DNA of 12,561 bases from assembly GCA_022776205.1 (NCBI GenBank), contig JALFIK010000214.1, positions 1 through 12,561 on the forward strand. The letters are read 5' to 3'. The notes beneath the pieces were generated by a model. It did not search any database. It was given only the letters and a program-made list of their open reading frames with translations, and was not told the origin of the DNA. The position numbers and the translations under genes are program-made. The DNA is from Eubacterium sp. (lineage in GTDB: Bacteria > Bacillota > Clostridia > Lachnospirales > Lachnospiraceae). Positions within the stretch are counted from its first letter, which is position 1. The number at the start of each line of letters is the position of its first letter. This document shows, one piece after another, positions 1 to 7,080 of the stretch.

Positions 1-182
1 TTGGAAGTGCTGTCATGACGACAGAGATGGTCCTTGAAGCAATGGAAGACCGCAATATAAAGATGGTTGACTGCCCGGTTGTTGAAGGTGCGATTGCAGC
101 TGCGGTAGTTGCAGCCGGTGGATCTCCGATGGCAGAAGTAATTCAGGTGGCTCAGGCCGCAAAGGAGACATCCAAATTTTAA
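1..182 (+). CDS. dhaM: DhaM, PTS-dependent dihydroxyacetone kinase phosphotransferase subunit (3' end only)
   Basis: Only the last 59 codons are present; the gene enters from the left edge in the frame starting at base 3 and stops at TAA 180-182. The visible part contains GSAVMTTEMVLE and, later, DCPVVEGAIAAAV. These match the conserved second half of the mannose-type EIIA fold of DhaM, where the usual motifs are GSA-(L/V)-M-x-x-E-M and D-x-P-(L/V)-VEGA-x-AAA. In the known pathway DhaM takes phosphate from HPr on a histidine and passes it to ADP bound on DhaL, which then phosphorylates dihydroxyacetone held by DhaK. The active histidine lies near the N-terminus and is outside the window, so catalytic competence cannot be judged. 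dhaK and dhaL are expected just upstream. A hairpin terminator follows within 30 bases, so this is probably the last gene of the dha operon. A different mannose-family EIIA is the main alternative. Confidence 0.85.
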   Translation, partial: GSAVMTTEMVLEAMEDRNIKMVDCPVVEGAIAAAVVAAGGSPMAEVIQVAQAAKETSKF

Positions 183-210
183 ATAAGATAAAGTAAATAA
201 ACATGACAGG

Positions 211-250
211 AAAACAGCTGGTTGTAAAAGGCCGGCTGTTTTTGTTCTTC
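211..250 (+). terminator. Rho-independent terminator after dhaM
   Basis: AAAACAGCTGG (211-221) pairs with CCGGCTGTTTT (232-242), giving 11 pairs that include a G-U wobble, around a 10-nt loop. The 3' arm runs into a T-rich tail (TTTTTGTTCTTCTC). It lies 29 bases after the dhaM stop and separates the dha genes from the sporulation cluster. The remaining bases up to 300 hold no further clear signal beyond the AAAGG ribosome binding site of the next gene. Confidence 0.85.
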
Positions 251-300
251 TCTTCGTTCTTTTCGCATAAAGATATAAAAACATAAAAGGATGTGGCATT

Positions 301-513
301 TTGCTTCGGAATAAAGAAGTAGTCTGCACGGTCAATGGAACACGGGAAATCTTTATTGAAAATTACGGAAGTCTGGGAGATTTTACAGATGGGAAAATTA
401 TACTTCATTGTTTCCGGTGTGATTTAGTTATAGAGGGAAAGGGATTAGTAATTGAATATTTTACAGATATGGATATGAAAATAACAGGATGTATACAGTC
501 AATTCGATTTTGA
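301..513 (+). CDS. yqfC: Sporulation protein YqfC (YabP/YqfC family), short form
   Basis: The 70-residue product ends in IEYFTDMDMKITGCIQSIRF. Together with the central IENYGSLGDFTDG stretch this matches the YabP/YqfC family (typical clostridial ending IEYYT-x-x-x-MKI-x-G-x-I-x-SI-x-F). In Bacillus subtilis yqfC is made in the mother cell under sigma-E and is needed for sporulation; its biochemical role is unknown. It sits immediately upstream of yqfD, its usual partner. The start is uncertain. The frame is open only back to 271 and holds no ATG. TTG 301 lies 10 nt after AAAGG (286-290), and ATT 298 is a less likely alternative. An ATG at 291 is in another frame and stops after seven codons. 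Family members usually have about 90 residues. The missing part corresponds to the N-terminal amphipathic segment (the L-P-x-D-V region), so this copy may be a naturally short version, a decayed one, or have an unusual start. Confidence 0.75.
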   Translation: MLRNKEVVCTVNGTREIFIENYGSLGDFTDGKIILHCFRCDLVIEGKGLVIEYFTDMDMKITGCIQSIRF

Positions 514-538
514 AATTATAAAATAGAAAGGAGTCATC

Positions 539-1750
539 ATGCTTTTTTCTTTTTTTCATTTGTTAGATGGATATTGTTCTGTAGTGCTTAAAGGCAGGAA
601 TCAGGAACGTTTTTTAAATCTGTGTGCGTCCAGAAATATTCTTTTATGGAATCTTAAGCGAAAAGAGCGTCATTATATCTTTTGTGTAAGCCGGCGGGGA
701 CTCCGGGAACTGGAAGAAATTTCCCGGAAAACAGGGGTGGATTTCCAGTGCATGAAAAAACGAGGACTTCCATTTATGTTTTACCGATACAGGGGAAGGA
801 AAATTTTCGTTCTTGCTCTGTTTCTGGCTGCAGCAGGCCTGTTGATCCTATCCCGTTTTTTGTGGCAGATTGATGTGAGCGGGTGTTACACCCATTCCGG
901 AGAAGAAATGAATGCATACCTTAAAAAAAACGGAATAGAGAGTGGCACAAGACTGTCAAATATTTCCTGCGAAAAGCTTGAAGAGAAAATCAGACAAGAT
1001 TTTTCGGATATTGCATGGGTTTCCTGTGAAAAAAGAGGAACTGCCCTTCGTGTATATATAAAGGAAACAGTGGGTCCGGAAACAAAAGCCGACAAAGAGG
1101 GAGCTCCCTGTAATCTGATTGCCACGAAAAAGGGTAAAATTGATAGTATTCTTGTGAGAAGCGGTAGTGCTAAAGTAAAAAAAGGAGACGAAGTGAAACC
1201 CGGAGACGTTCTGATTTCCGGTATTGTAGGGATTCAGGATGACAGCGGGGAGATTTCTGAAGAAATCACAGTCCGGGCCAGGGGAGATATCTATGAGATT
1301 TCCTCTTTCTTGTATGAGGATAGATTCCCCATGGTTTATTACAAAAAAAACTATACCGGGAAAGTCTGCAGGACGTTTCAGTTCCAGATTGGAAACTGTC
1401 TGATAAAACTACCGAAAAAAAATCATTCCTATCAAAATTTTGATCAGGAAACGGAAGAGAGAAAATTAAAAATCGGTTCACAGTTTTATTTACCGGTATC
1501 CTTGTACGTTACAAAATATCTGGAATGTTCGACCGAGCAGAAAACGTATTCGAAAGTACAGGCGAAAAAAGAAGCACGACGCAGACTTTTATCTTTTTTG
1601 AAGGATTATGAAACAAAAGGGGTGGTAATATTAAAAAATAATGTTAAAATAGACAGTGACAAAAATGAATGCACTGCAAAGGGATGGATTACAATAAAAG
1701 AACGGGTGGGAAAAATACAGGAAATCCCCCGTCAGGAGAGAAAACCATAA
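539..1750 (+). CDS. yqfD: Sporulation protein YqfD
   Basis: The 403-residue product is close in length to Bacillus YqfD (about 398). An N-terminal cytoplasmic part (1-86) is followed by one membrane segment at about 88-108 (FVLALFLAAAGLLIL), then WQIDVSG. The latter begins the extracytoplasmic region typical of the family, which resembles a POTRA/FtsQ-like first domain. The long C-terminal part, with the VKKGDEVKPGDVLISG lipoyl/hairpin-like motif at about 214-229, faces outside the membrane. YqfD is a sigma-E-dependent membrane protein required for sporulation; in a mother cell it would sit in the outer forespore membrane. The start ATG is supported by AAAGGAG (527-533) five bases upstream. 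It is 25 bases after yqfC and 35 bases before phoH, which fits a common transcript. No frameshift or missing segment is seen. Confidence 0.92.
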   Translation: MLFSFFHLLDGYCSVVLKGRNQERFLNLCASRNILLWNLKRKERHYIFCVSRRGLRELEEISRKTGVDFQCMKKRGLPFMFYRYRGRKIFVLALFLAAAGLLILSRFLWQIDVSGCYTHSGEEMNAYLKKNGIESGTRLSNISCEKLEEKIRQDFSDIAWVSCEKRGTALRVYIKETVGPETKADKEGAPCNLIATKKGKIDSILVRSGSAKVKKGDEVKPGDVLISGIVGIQDDSGEISEEITVRARGDIYEISSFLYEDRFPMVYYKKNYTGKVCRTFQFQIGNCLIKLPKKNHSYQNFDQETEERKLKIGSQFYLPVSLYVTKYLECSTEQKTYSKVQAKKEARRRLLSFLKDYETKGVVILKNNVKIDSDKNECTAKGWITIKERVGKIQEIPRQERKP

Positions 1751-1785
1751 ATTAAGTGCAGTGAAAAAAGAGAGGAGTACGAAGA

Positions 1786-2820
1786 ATGGACATAACGGAA
1801 CAGGAATTTCCTTTTCCGGCGGAACATGCGGGGAATGTCTTCGGACAGTTTGATACGAATATGAAGATAATTGAAAAAACCCTGCATGTTACAATCATAT
1901 TCCGGGATGATAAACTGAAATTGATTGGAAGCAGTAAAGACTGTGAACGTGCAAAAAATGTGGTAGAACAACTGCTTCTTTTATCTGAGCGGGGTAATGA
2001 TATCACAGAACAGAATGTAAATTATACCTTATCCCTTTCCATGACGGATGAGACAGAGGCAGTTTCCCGGTTAGATAGTGATATCATCTGCCACACAATT
2101 ATGGGAAAGCCGATCAAGCCGAAAACTGTCGGACAGAAAGCTTATGTGGATACGATTACGGATAAAATGATTGTCTTTGGTGTGGGCCCTGCAGGAACGG
2201 GAAAAACTTATCTGGCTATGGCAAAGGCCATTACTGCATTTAAAGCGGGGGAAGTCAACCGGATCATTCTCACAAGACCGGCCATCGAGGCGGGAGAAAA
2301 GCTGGGATTTCTGCCGGGAGACCTGCAAAGTAAAGTTGATCCGTATCTGAGACCTCTTTATGATGCTCTTTATGAGATTATGGGGGCGGAAACTTTTGCA
2401 AAAAACATGGAGAAGGGTCTGATTGAAGTGGCACCCCTTGCCTACATGAGAGGGCGTACGTTAGATAATGCGTTTGTGGTACTTGATGAGGCACAGAATA
2501 CAACACCGGCCCAGATGAAAATGTTTCTGACGAGAATCGGATTTGGTTCCAAAGCGATTATTACCGGTGATCTCACACAAAAAGACCTTCCTTCCGGAAG
2601 CAGATCAGGACTCGATGATGCCCTTCGTGTTCTCAAAAACATTGAAGAAATCGGTGTTTGCAAACTGACAAGTAATGATGTGGTAAGACACCCTCTTGTT
2701 CAAAAAATTGTTTCTGCCTATGATGAATATGACAAAAAAAGAGAAGAAAAAGAAAGGCGAAAACAGGACAGGGAACGCCGGCTCAGAAGGATGCCGGATA
2801 AACGGGGAGAGAGCAGATGA
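1786..2820 (+). CDS. phoH: PhoH family P-loop ATPase (PhoH/PhoL)
   Basis: The 344-residue cytoplasmic ATPase has an N-terminal KH-like small domain (about 20-75; LKLIGSSKDCERAKNVV). The PhoH ATPase core follows: Walker A GPAGTGKT at 134-141, the family motif LTRPAIEAGEKLGFLPGDL around 162-180, Walker B VVLDEAQN at 231-238 and sensor-like ITGDLTQKDLP at 259-269. The C-terminus is a strongly charged K/R/E tail (316-344). PhoH proteins are linked to RNA metabolism, and their genes neighbour ybeY in very many bacteria; the exact substrate is not settled. ATG 1786 is preceded by AGGAG (1773-1777) at 8 nt. The last four bases overlap the ybeY start (ATGA). In many Firmicutes pgpH/yqfF separates phoH from ybeY, but here they touch. 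Confidence 0.95.
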   Translation: MDITEQEFPFPAEHAGNVFGQFDTNMKIIEKTLHVTIIFRDDKLKLIGSSKDCERAKNVVEQLLLLSERGNDITEQNVNYTLSLSMTDETEAVSRLDSDIICHTIMGKPIKPKTVGQKAYVDTITDKMIVFGVGPAGTGKTYLAMAKAITAFKAGEVNRIILTRPAIEAGEKLGFLPGDLQSKVDPYLRPLYDALYEIMGAETFAKNMEKGLIEVAPLAYMRGRTLDNAFVVLDEAQNTTPAQMKMFLTRIGFGSKAIITGDLTQKDLPSGSRSGLDDALRVLKNIEEIGVCKLTSNDVVRHPLVQKIVSAYDEYDKKREEKERRKQDRERRLRRMPDKRGESR

Positions 2821-3326
2821 CATTTGAAATAGAAAATAATTATCCGGAACAAGTAGTACCCGATTTTGAAGAAGTGATAAATAAGGTGATTGAGGCAGCT
2901 CTTGATTATGAAAAATGTCCTTATGAAGCCCAGGTTTATGTTTTACTCACAGACAACGGGGAAATTCATGAGATTAACAGGGAACACCGCCACATTGACC
3001 GTCCTACGGATGTACTGTCCTTTCCAATGGCAGAATATCCCGTTCCGGGAAATTTTTCTGATATTGAACAAAGAGATCCGGATACGTTCCATCCAGAGAC
3101 GGGAGAACTGATTCTTGGTGATATAATCATTTCCATGGATAAGGTGAAAGAGCAGGCAGAAACTTACGGTCATTCCCCAAAAAGAGAGTTGGCCTTTTTG
3201 GTTGCCCACAGTATGCTGCATCTGATGGGATACGATCATATGGTTGATGAGGAACGGCTTGTCATGGAAAGAAAGCAGGAAGACATATTGACAATCTGCG
3301 GTTATCTCAGGGAGATAAAAAATTGA
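2817..3326 (+). CDS. ybeY: YbeY endoribonuclease (rRNA maturation factor)
   Basis: The 169-residue protein has the YbeY signature HSMLHLMGYDH at 131-141. H131, H135 and H141 form the metal-binding triad, followed by E145/E146. Upstream family motifs are TDVLSFP (64-70) and LGDIIIS (100-106). YbeY is a zinc-dependent single-strand endoribonuclease involved in 16S rRNA 3'-end processing and late 70S ribosome quality control. Length is in the normal range, with a slightly longer insert at about 74-96 between the two central motifs. The ATG lies inside the stop region of phoH (ATGA overlap), with a GGGGAGAG ribosome binding site at about 2806-2813, so translational coupling with phoH is likely. 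Its TGA overlaps the TTG start of the next gene by four bases. Confidence 0.96.
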   Translation: MTFEIENNYPEQVVPDFEEVINKVIEAALDYEKCPYEAQVYVLLTDNGEIHEINREHRHIDRPTDVLSFPMAEYPVPGNFSDIEQRDPDTFHPETGELILGDIIISMDKVKEQAETYGHSPKRELAFLVAHSMLHLMGYDHMVDEERLVMERKQEDILTICGYLREIKN

Positions 3327-4612
3327 AGAAAAAAAGAATCACAGATTTTGATACGATTGTTGTCGGGGCAGGTGCTTCCGGGATGGCAGCTGCAATCAAT
3401 GCCGCAGCCGGAAAGCAGACAGTACTTCTAATTGAAAAGCTTGAATCCATGGGAAAGAAGATCCTTGTGACAGGAAATGGTAAATGTAACCTGACCAATC
3501 TGGATCAGAAACCGCAATATTTCCGGACGGAAAATCCGGAGGAGCTTTCCTTACTATTAAATAAGACCTGTCCGGAAAATATTCGGAAGTTTTTTTACGA
3601 TATGGGCATTCCGACAAAAGAAAGAAATGGCTATGTTTATCCTTATAATGAACAGGCATCCTGTGTGAGGGAGGCTTTGGAAGAAAGAATTTTACAGAAT
3701 GGCCATATCACGTTCCTTCCGGAAACGGAAGTGATCGAAGTGAAAAAACAGAATACTTTCTTTTTTGTAAAGACCAGAAGTAAGAAAGGGAAAAAAGAAC
3801 AGTATAATGCCATAAGTGTAATTATTTCTACCGGAGGCTATGCCGGACCTAAGTTTGGATGCGATGGCAGTGGATTTCGTATGGCTGAGGAACTTGGTCA
3901 TGACATTATTCCGCCTCTGCCGGCACTTACTGCATTAAAATCGTCCGCTCCGTTTCTTAAGAAGGTAAGCGGTGTGAGAAATCAGGCGGCCATTACGCTG
4001 GAAATTAATGGTAAAGCAGTGGCAAAAGAGCAGGGAGAACTGCAGTGGACTGATTATGGAATATCCGGAGTAGCCATTTTTCAGCTGAGTCATTTTGCGG
4101 TGATTGCCCTGGAAAATAAGGAACCGGTCGTTCTTTATTTTGATTTTATGCCGGAATTTTCCGAAAAGGAGAAACGGGAGCTTCTTGTTACATTAAAAAA
4201 AGAAAATCGGGAAAAGAAAATGCTCCTTTTTACAAAAGGAATTTTTCCTGCCAAACTGTCTCCTGTAATTTTGAGGGAGGCTAAAATTGAGGGAGAAAAA
4301 AAAGTGTGCGAAGTAGCAGGGGAGGAATGGGAGAATTATATCTCTGCGTTCAGCCATTTTCCATTAAAGATTAAGGGCTATGCCGGATATGAAAAAGCAC
4401 AGGTGACCAGAGGGGGTGTTTCTCTTTCAAATCTGGATGCCCATCTGGAATCCCGAATAGTACCGGGACTCTTTTTTGCTGGTGAAGTGACCGATGTGGA
4501 TGGGATCTGTGGGGGATACAATCTTCATTGGGCATTTTCCAGCGGACAGAAGGCAGGCATGGCAGCAAGGGAAAGGAATCAGCAAATATATGATACGAAT
4601 TGCACAGATTAA
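3323..4612 (+). CDS. HI0933/YhiN/BaiN-type FAD-dependent oxidoreductase
   Basis: The 429-residue soluble flavoprotein begins with the dinucleotide-binding motif VVGAGASG (13-20). The family-specific GKKILVTGNGKCNLTN (44-59) follows. It ends in AGEVTDVDGICGGYNLHWAF (386-405), which closes the FAD site. These three blocks identify the HI0933-like family (COG2081). Some members have been tied to bile-acid or other ring reductions (BaiN), but most have no proven substrate, so the bile-acid role is not transferred here. The start is TTG 3323, eight bases after AGGGAG (3309-3314) and sharing TTGA with the ybeY stop; no ATG fits. The 3' end overlaps the next flavoprotein gene by 23 bases, so two FAD proteins may be made as a coupled pair. 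No defects are seen. Confidence 0.92.
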   Translation: MKKKRITDFDTIVVGAGASGMAAAINAAAGKQTVLLIEKLESMGKKILVTGNGKCNLTNLDQKPQYFRTENPEELSLLLNKTCPENIRKFFYDMGIPTKERNGYVYPYNEQASCVREALEERILQNGHITFLPETEVIEVKKQNTFFFVKTRSKKGKKEQYNAISVIISTGGYAGPKFGCDGSGFRMAEELGHDIIPPLPALTALKSSAPFLKKVSGVRNQAAITLEINGKAVAKEQGELQWTDYGISGVAIFQLSHFAVIALENKEPVVLYFDFMPEFSEKEKRELLVTLKKENREKKMLLFTKGIFPAKLSPVILREAKIEGEKKVCEVAGEEWENYISAFSHFPLKIKGYAGYEKAQVTRGGVSLSNLDAHLESRIVPGLFFAGEVTDVDGICGGYNLHWAFSSGQKAGMAARERNQQIYDTNCTD

Positions 4613-6197
4613 ATTAAAAATAGACCACAGTCCTGAAGAATTATATGAGGCTATTGTTCATCAGGCCCATGGTAAACGCCCGAAACGATGGGAAATTGTG
4701 AGAAAGTCCGTCGATGCCAGAAAAAAGCCCCAGCTTTTTTATGTCTACACGATTGATGCGGAATTCGAGGAGGAAAATAAGATTCTTTCCTTTAAAAAAA
4801 GCCGGTGGACACCGGTTACAAACGCAGAATATTCCTTTCCCTATCAAAATACGATTGCTGGTTTTCCGAAAAAAGAAGAGGACAGGCCGGTAATTATCGG
4901 TGCTGGTCCGGCCGGTTTGTTCGCCGGTCTTGTTCTTGCCCGTGCCGGTTTTTGCCCGGTGATTTTCGAGCGGGGAGATTGTGTGGAAAAGCGGGCAGAA
5001 ACGGTAGAAGAATTTTTTTCCGGAAATCCCCTGGATGAGGAGTCAAATGTACAATTTGGCGAAGGAGGAGCCGGAACTTTTTCGGACGGGAAGCTGAACA
5101 CCCTTGTGAAAGACAAATTCGGAAGAAACCGTTTTGTATTGCAGGAATTTGTAAAACACGGTGCTCCTTGGGAAATCCTTTATGAGGCAAAACCTCATAT
5201 TGGGACAGATTTACTGAAAAATGTAGTGGTTTCCATTCGAAAGGAAATTCAGAACCTTGGAGGAACGGTCTTTTTCCGGACGAAGGTTGTCGATCTTATG
5301 CAGGAAAAAGGGCGGATAGTGGCTCTGCTTCTTGAAAAGGAAGGAACAAAACAGGAATATCCCTGCCGAAACGTAATTTTTGCCATTGGACATAGTGCGA
5401 GAGATACGTTTTATATGCTCGAAAAAAAGAATCTGTTTATGACACCGAAAGCCTTTGCCATCGGAGTCCGGGTGGAACATCCCGCTGCTCTGATTAACGA
5501 AAGTCAGTATGGCAAGGAGGGAGCAAAGCGGCTTCCCGCAGCAAGTTATAAACTGACCCATCAGTGTAAAAGCACAGGACGGGGAATCTATTCCTTTTGC
5601 ATGTGCCCCGGAGGTTATGTGGTAAACTCTTCTTCGGAAAAGGGAAGGCTTTGTGTAAATGGCATGAGTTATCATGACCGGGCAGGACAAAATTCAAATA
5701 CGGCGCTCGTGACTACAGTGACACCGGAAGATTTTCCGTCAAAGAGTCCTCTTGCCGGTCTTGAATTTCAGAGAAAATATGAAGAACTTGCTTTTTTATG
5801 CGGTGATGGGAAAATACCGGTTCAGCTCTACGGAGATTTCCTCGAAGAGAAAACATCCGCAGAGCTTGGGTCCGTAATACCTCAGACAAAAGGAGCATGG
5901 CAGTTTGCGAATTTAAGAGAATGTCTCCCCGAGTATATTTGTGCCTCAATAATAGAAGGAATGGATGCCTTCGGGAATAAAATCAGAGGATATGATGGAA
6001 AAGATACGATTCTTTCCGGTGTGGAGGCCAGAACGTCTTCGCCGGTACGCATGGAGAGAAATAAAGATTTTGAAGGCAGTATTGAAGGACTTTTTCCTTG
6101 TGGAGAGGGAGCAGGCTATGCAGGAGGGATTACATCTGCTGCCATGGATGGTATAAAAACCGCAGAGGCTCTGGCTGCAAAACTGCTCATGAGATAA
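4590..6197 (+). CDS. COG2509-type FAD-dependent protein (uncharacterised dehydrogenase)
   Basis: The 535-residue protein begins MIRIAQIKLKIDHSPEELYE, the conserved N-terminus of the COG2509 FAD-dependent family. A small N-terminal domain (about 1-85) with KRWEIVRKSVDARKK comes first. The FAD motif VIIGAGPAGL (101-110), SNVQFGEGGAGTFSDGKLN (152-170) and the closing LFPCGEGAGYAGGITSAAMD (501-520) follow. All are well preserved and the length is typical. The frame is open further upstream to ATG 4494, but that region is the coding end of the preceding gene in another frame. The family N-terminus and a GGGAAAGGA ribosome binding site (4569-4577, 12 nt) support ATG 4590. Substrate and partner are unknown for the family. 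The 23-base overlap with the upstream flavoprotein suggests joint translation. The stop TAA is followed after no gap by a promoter. Confidence 0.92.
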   Translation: MIRIAQIKLKIDHSPEELYEAIVHQAHGKRPKRWEIVRKSVDARKKPQLFYVYTIDAEFEEENKILSFKKSRWTPVTNAEYSFPYQNTIAGFPKKEEDRPVIIGAGPAGLFAGLVLARAGFCPVIFERGDCVEKRAETVEEFFSGNPLDEESNVQFGEGGAGTFSDGKLNTLVKDKFGRNRFVLQEFVKHGAPWEILYEAKPHIGTDLLKNVVVSIRKEIQNLGGTVFFRTKVVDLMQEKGRIVALLLEKEGTKQEYPCRNVIFAIGHSARDTFYMLEKKNLFMTPKAFAIGVRVEHPAALINESQYGKEGAKRLPAASYKLTHQCKSTGRGIYSFCMCPGGYVVNSSSEKGRLCVNGMSYHDRAGQNSNTALVTTVTPEDFPSKSPLAGLEFQRKYEELAFLCGDGKIPVQLYGDFLEEKTSAELGSVIPQTKGAWQFANLRECLPEYICASIIEGMDAFGNKIRGYDGKDTILSGVEARTSSPVRMERNKDFEGSIEGLFPCGEGAGYAGGITSAAMDGIKTAEALAAKLLMR

Positions 6198-6226
6198 TTT
6201 ACAAACCGCGAACTTTTATGTATAAT
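6198..6226 (+). promoter_or_regulatory. Sigma-A-type promoter for DUF896 / 5-FCL unit
   Basis: TTTACA (6198-6203) and TATAAT (6221-6226) are separated by exactly 17 bases. The -35 box begins at the base after the TAA of the upstream gene. Transcription would start near 6233, about 30 bases before the DUF896 start. No terminator hairpin separates it from the upstream cluster, so read-through may add to this internal promoter. Confidence 0.85.
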
Positions 6227-6263
6227 ACTAAACAATGAAATATAAATGGCAGGGAGGATGACA

Positions 6264-6479
6264 ATGAATAACGTCGATATTGACAGAATTAATACACTTT
6301 ATCATAAGTCTAAGTCCGTGGGACTTACGAAAGAAGAGGCGGAGGAGCAGAAGAGACTTCGGCAGGCATATATTACCGCAATCCGCAAGAATCTGAGAGG
6401 ATCCCTGAATAATATTTCGATTCAGAATGAAGATGGATCCATTGAAAATCTCGGAGAGAAATATGGAAAAAAACATTAG
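6264..6479 (+). CDS. DUF896 small protein (YnzC-like)
   Basis: The 71-residue protein has the DUF896 core: INTLYHKSKSVGLTKEEAEEQ, then RQAYITAIRKNLRGSLNNI and a C-terminal DGSIENLGEK. The family is two helices forming a hairpin followed by a flexible tail. YnzC of Bacillus subtilis belongs to a small SOS-induced operon, but most members have no known function. Three in-frame ATGs lie close together (6246, 6258, 6264). AGGGAGG (6251-6257) is six bases before 6264 and would overlap or follow the other two, so 6264 is the start. The 3' end overlaps the cyclo-ligase gene by 17 bases. No LexA-like box was recognised in the promoter region, so SOS control is not indicated. Confidence 0.9.
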   Translation: MNNVDIDRINTLYHKSKSVGLTKEEAEEQKRLRQAYITAIRKNLRGSLNNISIQNEDGSIENLGEKYGKKH

Positions 6480-7026
6480 ACCGGGGGATAGAAAGAAAGA
6501 GCAGCTTCGCCGGCAGATGAAAGACCGAAGAATGAGGCTTAGCCGTGAGGAAAGGGAGCGTGCCTCGAAGGGATGTTTACAGAGTCTTAAAAAACTTCCA
6601 GATTTTTTGAACAGCAAGTGGGTCTATGCCTATATGTCCTGTAAGAACGAACTGGATACGGGGAAAATTATCTCCTGGTGTTTTTCGCAGGGAAAGAGAA
6701 TCGCGGTGCCAAAGGTATTCGGAAAAATAATGCGCTTTTACGAGATTACTTCTCTTGCGGACTGTGTTCCGGGGGCTTACAAAATTATGGAACCGGATTG
6801 CCAGGAAGGATGTCCGGAGATTGTTTTTGAAGGATTCATGCTTGTTCCGGGACTTGCCTTTGACAGGAAGAAAAACCGTCTTGGTTACGGTGGCGGATTT
6901 TATGACCGTTACCTTTCGTCCCATAAGAACATTGTGACGGCCGGCCTTGGATATGATTTTCAGCTGGTGGAGGAAGTTCCCAGTGAAGAACATGATCGGA
7001 AACTGGATTATATTATTATATCTTAA
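6463..7026 (+). CDS. 5-formyltetrahydrofolate cyclo-ligase
   Basis: The 187-residue cytosolic enzyme converts 5-formyl-THF plus ATP to 5,10-methenyl-THF, returning a storage/inhibitory folate to the one-carbon pool. Known names for the gene include fthC, yqgN and ygfA/fau. An N-terminal basic helix (KKEQLRRQMKDRR, 11-23) begins the nucleotide-binding region. NELDT (62-66), VPKV (82-85), the VPGAYKIMEP block (102-111), the ligand-site motif LAFDRKKNRLGYGGGFYDRYL (131-151) and VPSEEHDRKLD (172-182) follow in the usual order. The open frame extends to ATG 6427 inside DUF896. ATG 6463 has GGAGA (6453-6457) five bases upstream and gives the normal family length, so it is preferred. Overlap with DUF896 implies coupling. 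A strong hairpin terminator follows eight bases after the stop. Confidence 0.95.
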   Translation: MEKNIRPGDRKKEQLRRQMKDRRMRLSREERERASKGCLQSLKKLPDFLNSKWVYAYMSCKNELDTGKIISWCFSQGKRIAVPKVFGKIMRFYEITSLADCVPGAYKIMEPDCQEGCPEIVFEGFMLVPGLAFDRKKNRLGYGGGFYDRYLSSHKNIVTAGLGYDFQLVEEVPSEEHDRKLDYIIIS

Positions 7027-7033
7027 AACAAAG

Positions 7034-7080
7034 AAGACAGATCACTGATATAAATTATCAGCAATGATCTGTCTTTTTTA
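7034..7080. terminator. Bidirectional hairpin terminator between 5-FCL and tetR
   Basis: An 11-bp outer stem, AAGACAGATCA (7034-7044) with TGATCTGTCTT (7065-7075), carries an inner 6-bp stem CTGATA (7045-7050) with TATCAG (7056-7061). The inner loop is 5 nt, with a 3-nt bulge at 7062-7064. It is followed on the + strand by TTTTTT. The other strand has a T-rich tail after the hairpin, complementary to AAAACAAAG at 7025-7033. It therefore can end both the + unit and the converging tetR transcript. The tetR stop codon (7078-7080) lies in the + strand T tract. Confidence 0.9.

Noticed and set aside
242..279. Promoter for yqfC (TTGTTC-N18-CATAAA, or a sigma-E-like CATA box)
   Set aside because: Boxes are poor, one overlaps the terminator tail, and no matching sigma-E -35 element was found at the right distance. 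A promoter must exist nearby, but I cannot place it.
4494..4589. Upstream extension of the COG2509 flavoprotein to ATG 4494
   Set aside because: These bases encode the conserved FAD-closing motif of the preceding flavoprotein in another frame. The family N-terminus MIRI begins at 4590 and has its own ribosome binding site.
5211..5690. 159-codon open frame on the - strand
   Set aside because: It lies wholly antisense to the well-conserved COG2509 flavoprotein, has no recognisable motif, and shows Cys/His/Phe-rich shadow composition.
6427..6462. ATG 6427 as start of the 5-FCL gene
   Set aside because: It would lengthen the overlap with DUF896 to 53 bases and lacks a ribosome binding site; 6463 has GGAGA at 5 nt.
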